A program made the position numbers and the translations under genes. The notes under the pieces were generated by a model, which saw only the letters and a list, made by a program, of their open reading frames with translations, was not told the DNA's origin and ran no database searches. Below, piece by piece: positions 1 through 10,400 of a stretch of DNA of 64,000 nt. Where the stretch lies: NCBI GenBank assembly GCA_036924285.1, contig JAYKYS010000019.1, positions 248,001-312,000 on the forward strand. Direction: 5' to 3'. Source of the stretch: Asterella californica (lineage: Eukaryota; Streptophyta; Marchantiopsida; Marchantiales; Aytoniaceae). Positions within the stretch are counted from its first letter, which is position 1, and the number at the start of each line of letters is the position of its first letter.

Positions 1-45
1 TATGATGATAATGAAGATAATTCCGGTCATTACGAACCAATCATA

Positions 46-441
46 TTGATTCATGATGAATTTCTTACTGAGAAATGGGAGTATATAGTGAAACAACTGC
101 AAGATTTACGATTAATTCATCTAAATGTATCAATAGTACAATTAATACGTAAATTTATAAGTAAAAATCCTACTTATGAGAATGACTTAAACACTATTCA
201 AACTAGAATTTATAAACTAGGTATAGATAAACTAAATCTCCAAAAGACCAAAGTCAACCATCCTTTGCAAGATATTGACTCTCACCAATTAAACATTCTA
301 TATTCAGAACTCTTATTATTCTATCAGAGATATCCGTATTTATCCATAAGAGATGTCATAAAGAATTTCATACAATCTCATAAACAATATGATATACAAC
401 TCTTTAGAATGAAAAAAACACTTTTTGACAAAATAAAATAA
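46..441 (+). pseudogene. Unrecognised AT-rich open frame upstream of the Helitron Rep
   Basis: An open frame of 131 residues begins with TTG rather than ATG, and the first internal methionine is deep in the frame, so a true start lies outside the window or is lost. The product is rich in Leu, Ile, Lys and Gln, with no recognisable motif, signal peptide or membrane span. It shares composition and orientation with the decayed Helitron protein that follows, so it may be the N-terminal part of that protein. I cannot assign a function, and a chance open frame in AT-rich DNA is possible. Confidence 0.3.
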
Positions 442-600
442 TACAGAATAATGAATAAGACTAATTCAGTTAACACATCTAACCGTACTTCTAAAAAACA
501 AAAAAAAACTATCATTAGAAGAAAAACACGTAGATACTTACTCCAAGTCTTTACTCGACGTTCCATATCATTCGTGTGACATATTTATAAACGTGATTTC

Positions 601-1250
601 TTGAAGAATTTAAAATATATCAATCAAATTCATTACGATTTCATTTCCTCTTATGCTGAAACAACTAACATAACTTTCGAACAGCTTAAAGATAATACAA
701 GGATTTGTTTGATGTGTATGCGGTATATAAACTATAACAAAATACCTCTTTTTTTGAGATATCTAGAGTTTACAATAACAATACAATACCATATCTTGAA
801 TGTTTAAACGAAGTCGAAGAAAGATTGATCTCACCGCGAGTCATGTTCGGAAACATTCATATATACAATGGTTTCCAACAATGACATTTAAGAGGTAGTG
901 TTATCAATATCCCGTCAAATACAAGCATTGTCCAAACACATTTACCACGTATGGCCGATGAAGAAGGTTCTATCATTGTGGAAATCAAAAGAAAATTGAC
1001 TCCAAAATCAATCTATAAAACAAGCTACGTTCGACCTAACAAAGTAATGCGAGTTTTACATTATCTTATTGGTACACACTTATACAAACATCACAATATC
1101 GAGTTGAATGAAAATTGGATTCACACTTTCAACGACAATTATTCCAAAGAACAACTCCGATTCAATGAAGTAGAAACCATCGAAACAAATAACGAGTTCG
1201 ATGAAAATAATCTTGAACCGAACACAAACACTGATACATTTATTGCAAAC
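601..1250 (+). pseudogene. DUF6570-like region of the Helitron protein
   Basis: From about 790 the conceptual protein reads LNEVEERLISPRVMFGNI, the hallmark of the DUF6570 region that precedes the Rep domain in Helitron and Helentron proteins. It continues through INIPSNTSIVQTHLPRM and a stretch resembling the family pattern of charged KRKL, then RPNKV, in the ATG-initiated frame at 951. At least one stop near 890 and a frame change near 800 separate the parts. The role of this region in transposition is not established. The order and spacing relative to the HUH domain downstream support the assignment. Confidence 0.7.
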
Positions 1251-2066
1251 TTTTTAGATCCTGAAATGATTTACGTCAATGAAAAGTATAAACTTATTGT
1301 GGCTCCTAGCGAGAGATATCACCCTTTGAGTTTATTCAAAGATGAATTTTGTGAAGAGACTAATTTTCCTTGTTTGTTTTTTGGCAACAGAAGAAACAAA
1401 CAAATCGTTTCGAAGATGTCATATCACAAACTAGCTTCATGGGAATTATTATACAAAACTCATAAATTTGTTAGACATTTATCAAACATATATTTCAAGA
1501 TGTCCAAAATCTGCATCGAGAAAATTCTAAGCATTTCTTGGATTCGAGTAAAGAAAAGCAAACTACAAGGCTCTCCTTTGACGGCGAAACAAGTCAAGGA
1601 TGACAATTTCAAACAACAACTTCTTATATCAGATCAAGCTTTTCCTTGTTTGTCCCAATTACGATTCACTCCAGACTATTACCAAGTCGTTAAGCGAAAT
1701 CTTTTTGCGATAATCCGACAATTAGGAAAACCTACATTTTTCATTACTTTATCTACGATCGAAAAAAAATAGAAACTGTTGATGAACACCTTATTCAAAT
1801 TGAACAAAATGGATAACCATATACCATTGCCGGACGATGAAGAAACCTTAAGTTTTTCACAAAAACAACAACTTCTTAGACAAGATCATGTCACATGTGC
1901 ACGATATTACGAACATAGAACACAATGTTTTCATAAACTTATTCAACATAACCAATTAATTTTGAGAAATATATCTGATTTCTTTTTCGTAACCGAATTT
2001 CAAAGCAGAGGTAGTCCACATGATCACGGACTACTGTGGATAAAAAATGCTCCTGTTTTCAAGTAG
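1251..2066 (+). pseudogene. Helitron-like N-terminal Rep domain (HUH endonuclease)
   Basis: The frame contains YHPLSLFKDEFCEETNFPCL and, near its end, FAIIRQLGKPTFFITLS, both characteristic of the Helitron-like N domain. A second frame from about 1779 ends with FQSRGSPHDHGLLWI, in which H-D-H (codons at 2019-2027) is the HUH metal-binding motif of the Rep nuclease that nicks and joins DNA strands during rolling-circle transposition. A TAG stop at 1770 and a frame shift interrupt the domain, and it terminates at 2064 right after the HUH motif. The motif residues survive but the gene is dead. Confidence 0.85.
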
Positions 2067-2226
2067 ATCCTGATGAATCAATAACAACTTTCATAGACGA
2101 GTACATTCTATTGATCATCACTTATTGAGCAAAGAGATGATCAAATGTCAAACTCATCATCACACAAGTACTTGCCATAAGAAAAGATCTTCTTCTTCTT
2201 GTCTATTTTGATTTCCATGGCATCCC

Positions 2227-2908
2227 ATGTCAAAAATGACAATATTATATCCTTTAACTAACGATGAACTTGATGATGAAACGACGAGAGATATAAAGCT
2301 TAAATCTACAAGAATTTCAAACATCATTTCTTCTTTCAAAACTGGATTGGATATGAACTTCGATCAGTATCTTCAATCCTATGAAACCTACTTATTAGCT
2401 TTAAGATATTCTTTATCAAAACCTTCTATATATCTCAAACGTCATCCAATAGATATTTATATTAATTCTTTTCCAAAAAATGCTGCTTCTATTTGGCAAG
2501 CCAACACAGATTGTCAATACGTCACATGCTGCGGCACAATATTGTATCTCATATCTAACAAAAGTAGACAATATAATAACGAATGAGATGAAGAAAATTA
2601 ATAATAAATGTACTGAGGAAAATCAAGAAGTAACCACACGAATAAAAAAGTTAGGCAATGCATTCCTAAATTCTAGACAAGTTTCGGCTCAATTAATCAT
2701 CTATACAATCTTAAAATTACCTTTGTATCATGCTTCTCATTCTTTTCAATTCATAGACACTAGTAGTCCATCCGATCGAACCTTCCTCCTCAAAAGTGCC
2801 AAACAACTATCTTCTGAAGATGATTCTTCGAAAAACATAGGATTATCATCCATCATAGATAAGTATGCACGACGTCACAACATATGCAAACAAATTCAAT
2901 GGCTTTGA
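2227..2908 (+). pseudogene. Helitron Rep, two-tyrosine region
   Basis: Two overlapping frames (2227-2586 and 2480-2908) carry the continuation of the Rep domain. The first has the family stretch ending ALRYSLSKPSIYLKRHP. The second has AQYCISYLTK, whose tyrosine codons at 2540-2542 and 2552-2554 match the Y-x3-Y catalytic pair of Helitrons. It is followed by KLGNAFLNSRQVSAQ and LPLYHASHSFQFIDTS, which are conserved just after the tyrosines. A frame change near 2520 separates the halves. A stop ends the second frame at 2908, and the protein resumes in the next frame. Confidence 0.8.
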
Positions 2909-3640
2909 TAGAATTCGTGGTCAAGTTTAATACTTCACAAAATAGAAGATTGAGAAAATCTAAAATCATTCGATGGATATGTTTCAACCAATATAAACAA
3001 CCCGAAGAGTATTTCAGAGAGCAAGTGCTGTTATATGTCCTTTTTCTTTACGACGAGAACAACATTAAAGATTCAACTGAAACATGGGAAAATACATATT
3101 CTATTGTTACAAAATTTGTATACTTTTAAGTACAATACAGACGAAGTAAACGAGGATTGGAAAAATTTTGAGGATGAGGTGGCAGAACTTGAAGAAATAA
3201 GAGAATATCATAACGGACAAAGCGAACCGGAACATGATTCAAGCAATTTGGATTTGGACAATGTCGACTTAATGCAACAAACTACTCTTAAATGTACTTC
3301 TAAGACTACGAATCGTGAAGAAACCTTCCCGATCAAAGATCCTCTAATACTAATAGAATCGTTTTGTGCTGAGTTACGTCAATTGAACAAACAACAAAAG
3401 CTAATCTTCAATGATTGTATGTACAAAAAAAACACTTTCCACATGAACCAATCCATTTATTTCTTACGGGAGAAGCAGGAACCGGTAAAACATTCACCTT
3501 ATTAAAAATTATACAAGGATTGTCATGGATATACGAAGATGATAAATCCAAGTTTAATGATCCCGAACAAATACGGATCATCTTAAATATGGATATCTTA
3601 AATCTTTTTGATATAACGGAAGAAAAATGATCTTTTGAAT
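2884..3640 (+). pseudogene. Linker and first part of PIF1-like helicase (Walker A)
   Basis: The frames at 2884-3129 and 3035-3505 hold the segment between Rep and helicase, including KSKIIRWICFNQYKQPEEYF and an acidic stretch. The next frame (3415-3630) contains GEAGTGKT (3469-3492), a canonical Walker A nucleotide-binding loop of a PIF1-like superfamily 1 helicase. The following residues, through IRIILNMDILNLFDI, line up with the beta strand that precedes motif Ia in this family. Then plus-strand homology stops and the next helicase block is found on the other strand. Confidence 0.8.
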
Positions 3641-4196
3641 GGAATAAATATTCGTTCCCATCAGTTATACTAAATACATGTTGATTATGAAATTTTGTAT
3701 CTTTGTTAGTGTAAAATAAATGAGGTATATCGTTTGGTTTAGAATACATTTTTTGATAAGTTGAATTTAAATAATGTAGATCAGAAGATGTTTGTTGGTT
3801 GATGCGAATACGATTCAAAATTTGTATAAAATTTGTATTGTTCTGACGCGTAGGTTGAGTCAGTTCATAGTGTTTGAAAAATGAAGACCATATGTTAGTG
3901 GCAATATTTTGAGAATAAATATTAGAAGACTGAAAAATCCATGAATCTTGAACAAGTTGTACTTGATAAAAATCACCGCAAACAATTATATCTATGCCAC
4001 CGAATGGAAGGTTGAAATTCCGAGTTATTTGTTGTAACCTTTGGTTTATGTAAGAAAACATTCTTGCCCCCACTAGAGAGATTTCGTCTATCACTAATAA
4101 TCTTAATTGGCTATAATATTTGATGTATTTATCCATTCGATCTGGACTTAATTTTGACACGTTCATATCGTAAGAGTCTTTAGGGATTGCTAAGGA
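3640..4196 (-). pseudogene. Inverted block of the Helitron helicase (Walker B)
   Basis: Read on the minus strand from about 4196 downward, this segment encodes SSLAIPKDSYDMNVSKLSP, then LRLLVIDEISLVGARMFSYI, containing Walker B with D-E, then GGIDIIVCGDFYQVQLVQ and an LTQPTRQ stretch. These are consecutive motifs of a PIF1-like helicase, and they belong exactly between the plus-strand Walker A segment on the left and the plus-strand segment resuming at about 4197 on the right. The simplest explanation is an inversion of about 0.55 kb inside one Helitron rather than a second element. The breakpoints are estimated from where homology ends and could be off by some tens of bases. Confidence 0.8.
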
Positions 4197-4700
4197 ACTG
4201 GATTACATAGTACTTTATCTCTAAAAGTTATCATGTTAGTAGAATTATGTTATAATTATAACACACGAGATGGACTCACCAATGAAAGCGATGGGATTTT
4301 CATGTCCACAACAACATATAACGATGATCAAATCATTTGGATCCAATTTTTTGATCCAAAGATTGGAACAAAAACGAGGAACAAACAAAAACATTTGTAT
4401 TCCAATAACATTCATCCATCTTGGACGCCCATTATGAGAATTTCACAACAATTTCCAATCAATAAATATACCAGAGAACATAAGATCACTAGACACAATT
4501 CTCTGTTCAACAAGCATCTGCACGAACTATCACAGATCGCAAGGATTGACCATGCATGAGGTAGCTTTCAGTCCCAAGCACACGGATTGACATACACTGC
4601 ATTATCCAGAGTGAAATATCCTAAGCACTTATATATATTACAATTGATCGAGCATCATCATATAGTTGTAGACAACAGATTCACTCTCGAAATGGAACGG
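4197..4700 (+). pseudogene. C-terminal part of the Helitron helicase
   Basis: Homology resumes on the plus strand with a segment that reads through YNYNTRDGLTNESDG, the family's conserved DGL-N-G position. It continues with IIWIQFFDPKIG and HPSWTPIMRI, all typical of the C-terminal half of Helitron helicases. After a stop at about 4557, another frame contains GLTYTALSRVKYPKHLYILQ, the motif VI region (Y-x-A-L-S-R) of PIF1-like helicases. The presence of this end confirms that the inverted block sits inside a once contiguous gene. Confidence 0.75.
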
Positions 4701-4829
4701 TTGAAACTAAAATCATCGTGGCAATTCCACATCCATGATCTTCAGATGAATATCTGATCTTCCACTTACAAGCTCATACAATTTCTAAACACAAGATCAT
4801 TAATAAAACATCACCTTGATGTTCGAGCA

Positions 4830-5429
4830 GATCATAATTAACTATTTGATATTTTGTGCTTCAGTGAGACACTTATACAAATTCCTACTTCTGTTCTGTA
4901 TTTCACAGACATCGAACGCTTTCACTATATACATATGCACACAAGTCGAGGTTTGCTACTAACATATCGAAACACAATGCAACTCTCGACGCATAATATT
5001 TTTGGAACTCATAACATGGAAATAATTTCTGCAGATTTCAACATTCTAACTCATCGTGCAATTCACATCATTGTTGTATACAAATCTCTTCGTATGCATG
5101 TCGATGAGTTTTTGATCAATTTTACTATCACTATTCAAAACATACCTAAGGATTATCCCACGATAATCATAGGAGATTTCAATGTCGATCCGCTCAAAAT
5201 TGATGATCATCAAACTACATCTTTCGCATCTTTCATGACTTCATTCAACTTTTTTCCAACTTTCACAAAACCAACCACAAAATACGGATCAAATCTAGAT
5301 CAAATATGGACTAACATTCTTCAATACGAAAATCTCTCTTCATCATCACATGCTTATTGGACAGATCATGATTCTATTTTTATTCTCTATAAAAAGCCAT
5401 CACATGTTAATATGTTCTCATTTACGTGA
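4830..5429 (+). pseudogene. Helentron C-terminal endonuclease (EEP fold)
   Basis: The frame contains FDILCFSETLI near 4845, IIIGDFNVDPLKI near 5165, YGSNLDQIWTN near 5285 and YWTDHDSIFIL near 5355. These match, in order, the conserved motifs of exonuclease-endonuclease-phosphatase nucleases, including the catalytic N of GDFN and the terminal SDH-like motif (here TDH). Such a domain fused after the helicase is the mark of Helentron or Helitron2-type elements. The frame is open for 191 residues and so is one of the least damaged parts of this copy, although the upstream breaks make expression from the native protein unlikely. Confidence 0.8.
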
Positions 5430-6660
5430 AAAAACAAATCCAATCTTCTTTTCTTCGTGTATTTATCAATCGAGCTATACGAGTGATGTTCATGACCATA
5501 TATTTCAGATTCAAGAGATTTTCAACACTTGCGAAACAAGGTACTCCTTTTTACATTTCTTGAAAAAAATATTTTTCATATAAATTGTAAATCATCATCA
5601 TGTCATGAGCTATTGACTTTGCAAAATTCCTAAATGTATGCATCCACAACTGTTCAATACAATATAAACATACTCATTTTAACATCCATAATATTCCAAA
5701 TGTTTTGTTTTGCAGTTACGATTCATCATTGCTCTCAAGACGACCTCAAGATTCAAATCATTCTATACACTTCTTGCATATCTTATATATTATCGATACT
5801 CCAATGTACATAATCTTCACAACATCTCTCACAATCTTCATTATATATTTTCTCATTTTATTTTCAAAAATAATCATATGTTATTATATTCTCATGTAGC
5901 TAAACAAATTAGTCTATTTATTTTCTTAATACGTTCATTATTCGAACCATTCAATACAAATTCATATGCATCGAGTTAAAGCTAATTTTAACAATGATGA
6001 CATCTATATTTTTTACAATAATTGCATCATACACAAACTGAAAACTAGCACAATGTCATTATGTATTTTTTCTTAACTTCCATAAATTTTGAAATGTATG
6101 TAATAATACAGTCTGAAATTATCTTTCCTAACCTCCACAATATTCTAAATGTTCTTTTCTGCAGTTGTAACTTATCAGTACCTTCGAATCGGTCCAAAGA
6201 CTCATCAACTTCTACATTTTCATACATTTGAAGATTCTTATGATCACTATCCTCAAAATGATCCGAAGCTTCATTATATATTTGCATAAATGATGCAGAC
6301 ATGTTACTATCACCATATGAAGACATGTTGAAAGATGCACGTTGTGAGTTACATAAATTTATAAACTACTTCTTTCAATCTCAGAAGATAATTTTATCAT
6401 GACTTTCAAAGACTATATTAATTTTCATCAATTTTTTAACATTCATCCACATCTCTAGAATTACACTTTCACATATATCACTTTCTAAGACTCGTGAGAT
6501 GAGATGGATTTCATTTTTAACATTCACCTTCACAGATTTCATCTTCTAGGATTGTGAGGTCTTGCAAACGCATAGCCCTTGCAATTCCATTGCATGCGTA
6601 GCGACTTGTTATAATAATTTTACTTTGTATTTCTATATATTATAACATAAACATTTTCTT
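5430..6660. other. AT-rich tail after the Helitron, no gene recognised
   Basis: This segment holds only short AT-rich frames. A minus-strand frame at 6045-6326 of 93 residues is acidic and Ser-rich and is not recognised. A diverged direct repeat of about 47 bp occurs at 5681-5727 and 6130-6176, both with the core ATGTT...TTGCAGTT and a pyrimidine run before CAG. The Helitron 3' end may lie in here, but I see no diagnostic hairpin followed by CTAG. Confidence 0.4.
5681..6176 (+). repeat. Diverged direct repeat pair (about 47 bp, 449 bp apart)
   Basis: Copies at 5681-5727 and 6130-6176 share an AATATTC.AAATGTT core followed by a T-rich run and GCAGTT. The pair could be a subterminal repeat of the Helitron or a local duplication. 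Function unknown. Confidence 0.5.
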
Positions 6661-7460
6661 AGCTGATCGAGGTCGATAGTAATCACATGTGGTTATGAAA
6701 AATCGTATGCCTTTATCCATTTCTCTCCCTATTTTGCTCTTTTTTTCGCTATGCAATTCAAGCGAGCTTGTCCTGCTTGTCAGTTTTTTCTTAACGGTTT
6801 CATGTCGAGTAGCTTTTTTAGACCATGTGGCAGCTAAGGGATTACTGGACTTTCAACATGGGAAGAACCTCAATACTACTTTTGGTTGCTCTTCAGTCTT
6901 CTGTGCGCTTCCGCTCTTCTATTCCGTCTTCAATGTGATATCATGATCCTACTTCTGTTGTCAACTTCGAGTTGCATCTAACTGCTTCTGCAATAGAGCT
7001 CGCTACTGCACTCCACAGCTTCTCTATGATTTTCCTACCCCGACCCTCGATTTCTGATTTTTCAACTCATCAGGGATTCCTTACTCTCTTACTCTCTCGA
7101 ATGCTCTTCTTGGCAGGAAGACATCTTCTTTTGTTCTCTTTCTCCAATTCGATCTTACTTGCTCTCAATCTCGATTTGAATTTAACTTGTATGTGCAATC
7201 CAAAACATGTATATCTTTTTCCTCTTTTTTAAGTTCTCGACGTGGTCCCGAAGAAGACAAGCATGGTATTAGAAAGAAAATCACAAATTTGGATCGGCCG
7301 AATGTGGGTTTAGTTAAGAGAAGAATCATAGTTATCATGGTAAAAGAATATCTATCTGAGAAAAGTAAAGATCATCACATCTCTCAAGGAGCGAAGCGAC
7401 CAAAAAAGTCTAATAATAATTTAGTTTGTTTCATTTACACGGTCAAATTTATTTAACAAA
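6660..7460. repeat. Diverged relative of the GAAGAC-rich repeat at 46.1 kb
   Basis: At 6855-6936 the sequence ACATGGGAAGAACCTCAA, then a GTCTTCAGTCTTCTG-like run, then GCTTCCG, matches the stretch at 46145-46239 in the same order and orientation with substitutions and small gaps. The surrounding 6.9-7.15 kb is likewise rich in CTTC tracts. No protein domain is recognised in the plus-strand frames at 6689-6946 or 6972-7232. I infer a second, older copy of the same dispersed repeat. Confidence 0.45.
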
Positions 7461-10400
7461 CAACCAAATTTACTCTGTTTTGTTTAATATATTACATCAC
7501 TAATATAATTTAAATTTAAAATTCTATAGTTATTTATTATACTTTAGAAAACACCGGGACCATGTGGAAATAAAAAACCAATAAGTGGACTGTGTGCAAT
7601 GGATTACAGTCCTATTTTATACACAGTGGTGATGACCGAATAATAATATATATTAATACATAACAATAAATTACCCTGTTTCCAACTTGGAAGAGGGCGA
7701 CTATGCCTATGCATTCCGTACATGAATCCATTACCGCTTCTCAGTTTTGAAGTGTAAAATGAGTTAACAAGCTGAAGCTAGTCGTTTATCGTTTATGGTT
7801 GATCGTGCAGTCTTCAGCCATTGATTATGGCATGAACTATCAAATCCCAATATACTGTACATCCTCGGCGCAGTCTTTGAACAAAGCCAACGACTTCAAC
7901 AAATTTGTTGATTTGACATTGCTACAATATATACGAAAAATGTCAAAATCTCCTTTTCCCATTCCAAGAAGATTTGGAACGGGAAAATACATTAAGCTCC
8001 CCACCCTCTGGCTTTGGAACAGGCTTATTATTCAGTTCCCGTACTTCCAGAAGGGTAATCGGTTTTAGAAGCCAGAAGAGCTTCTCCAAGCTACTTAACT
8101 GCGCAGTGCTGACAACATCCGATGGTGACTTCTTATATGGTGGCCGCCTTACCTGGAGGACAATTCCTATCCAGGTAATTCTAGATCGGTGAAAAAAAGA
8201 ACACAGATTTGACAACCAGTATATTGTGCTCTTATACACGTACCAGAAAGCTCTACTCGGTTTCTTTCCAATTGGCTCAGAACATTTACTCTGAGCTATC
8301 CACAACAGAGTCCTGAGAGCGACCTCCACAGGCCCATCTGTACTACCACTGCTTTATATTCTGAACAGACTATATATCAATCTATACGTACCTACCATGA
8401 TAGTTACTGCAAAGTCGAAGAAACACCAACCTCAAGGTTACAGACCGAAGTAAGTTATAGGAGGATGTAAAGCATCTGGCCAAATTGCACATCCTCAAGA
8501 CATGCAGAAAGGAACTGATCAGCAGCACGTGCGTGAACAAAGAAATTTTGACACCTAGAGAACAATCCAATGAAGTTATCTAGCGGAGGAAATGCGAAAT
8601 AGGACAATCCCGAATGAGAAGAGAACACATACAGGAAAGCCAAAACTACTCAATGTTTAGCACAGAAGAAATTTTTGATTAAGATGCATATCGCAGTAGG
8701 AACGAAAGAACCAGAGACTGAATGTTTCGTGCGTACCTTGTTTATAGATAACAAACCGTGTTCATGGAATCGTAAGTGGGGACAGATCTGTACCTCTCCA
8801 CTTACTTTGACATGGGCTATGAAAATATGCACTCAATTTACACAAAATTGGTCCGCACCCAGACATGCCGAGTGTTACCTTCTATCTTTACAATTTTTAT
8901 TTTCACTCTAATAGCTAACGTATTCAGAAAATGCGTGTTCCTGATGTCTAATAGCGCCATGCTTCCACTGATCTAGTTTGCCGTAAGAACCTATGTAAAT
9001 ATCCCTCATTCCTAAACAAGACTTTTTGAGGTAAAAAATGAGAGCGGTGACGCTCTTCCTTTACTTCTATTCCTAAGGAGAAGCTTTCTTTTGAATCTGC
9101 TCTAAAGTATATTTTATGGTACAAAGGACACAAGAAGAAGATTATCATTTCTGTTCCCTGCTTTTCCTAATGAGGAGATACCCGGAAAAGGGTCGAAAGA
9201 TTTACTTGCACTATGAGAGTCTGTATATATCAGTGGGTCTAACCAAAGAGCGTGTGTCAGGATTTGTAGGAACTTGCGAATGTCCGAGCCAGTCAAGCAA
9301 TGCACGTCCCCGATACAGAAACTGCACCCAAGAAGAAAAAACAGGCAAAAGTACCTAGATTACTGAGATGTAAGATCGACCAATAACAGGCTCTGCACAC
9401 TGTCAGTCCATTTAAATAACAGTACCCTCCGAACTGAAGTTACCTACCATCTAACTCCACTCCTAAGCTTAAAGCAAGAAAGTACATACCGCATGATCTT
9501 TACCAATGGTGTGACTTCTTTGTATAACAGCAACAACATCACTGGTGATTGTCCCATCCTGGATCATGGAAAGGAAGAATTCAGTTACCCCAAGCACAGA
9601 TCAAAGAAAACAGGAGTAGCTATACGGAATGCATTCTGCAGCATCAACTAGAGGTTCCGAAATCATTTTCCAGTCCAGCTAACAAGCATGGACTGAATAA
9701 ACTAAACTACTGCTTACAGTTAACATATGTTCGAATCCAGACAATGAAAGCACCTGACGACGTGGAAGAAAGGTCCTGACAGGAATCTCCACTTCACAAA
9801 CATTATGAGCGCTTTTTCTACACAAGATGACATACCGGGCACACCAGAGGTTCCAACGTGATGCAGCATATAGGTGGGGACTGCTGACTCGACACAAGAA
9901 GACCGCTTGGGCTATTAGCCACGACATCCAAGCCGCCATTCAAAGCTCCCAAAACTGCCCTCTTTATCTGCAGTTGATATATGGTATCAACCGTCATTCT
10001 TTCTTCCAGATCACATAAAGATTATTCCTCCGTCCACATTTCTCTGCTAAGCGAGTTGCACGAGCAGTGCACACTTACGCAACTTGATGGAAATTGTGGA
10101 ACGACTAGTTAGTGTTGACTTACAGCGTGAGGCATTGCAGCTACATAAATCGGCTCCACACAGTAGAAGTGGGTAAGAGTATGAGCTACTCTGGTCTCCT
10201 CTACGTAAGACTGCAGCAACAACACACATTATACTTTGATCATAAATCTTTACATCCTGCATCTCTTTGATGCATGGAAGACATTTCTGAGTCCAACGAT
10301 TCTTTGTCGTAAGAAGCAGGTTGGAATCTGACGACAGAACATATACGTGGACATCCTATAACATGCATGCTTCAGATGACATTTGTGACCGTACATCTGC

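Larger units (their letters stand above)
1..5430 (+). mobile_element. Degenerate Helitron (Helentron type), 5' end outside window
   Basis: Read in order on the plus strand, the broken frames reproduce the layout of a Helentron-type Helitron polyprotein: a DUF6570-like region, a Helitron-like N-terminal Rep domain with an HUH motif, the two-tyrosine region, a PIF1-like helicase, and a C-terminal endonuclease of the exonuclease-endonuclease-phosphatase fold. The family transposes by rolling-circle replication. Multiple stops and frame changes separate the parts, and one helicase block is inverted (about 3640-4196), so this copy cannot encode an intact protein. The sequence is much more AT-rich than the Replitron at 57-60 kb. 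I could not identify the terminal CTAG-type end or hairpin, so the right boundary is only the end of recognisable coding. Confidence 0.85.

Noticed and set aside
3408..4166. A second, independent minus-strand helicase gene
   Set aside because: Its motifs exactly complete the gap in the plus-strand helicase. One inverted block explains the data better than two elements.
7943..8329. Minus-strand 128-codon frame as an exon of a multi-exon gene
   Set aside because: No recognisable domain, no consistent chain of neighbouring exons, and plus-strand frames overlap it.
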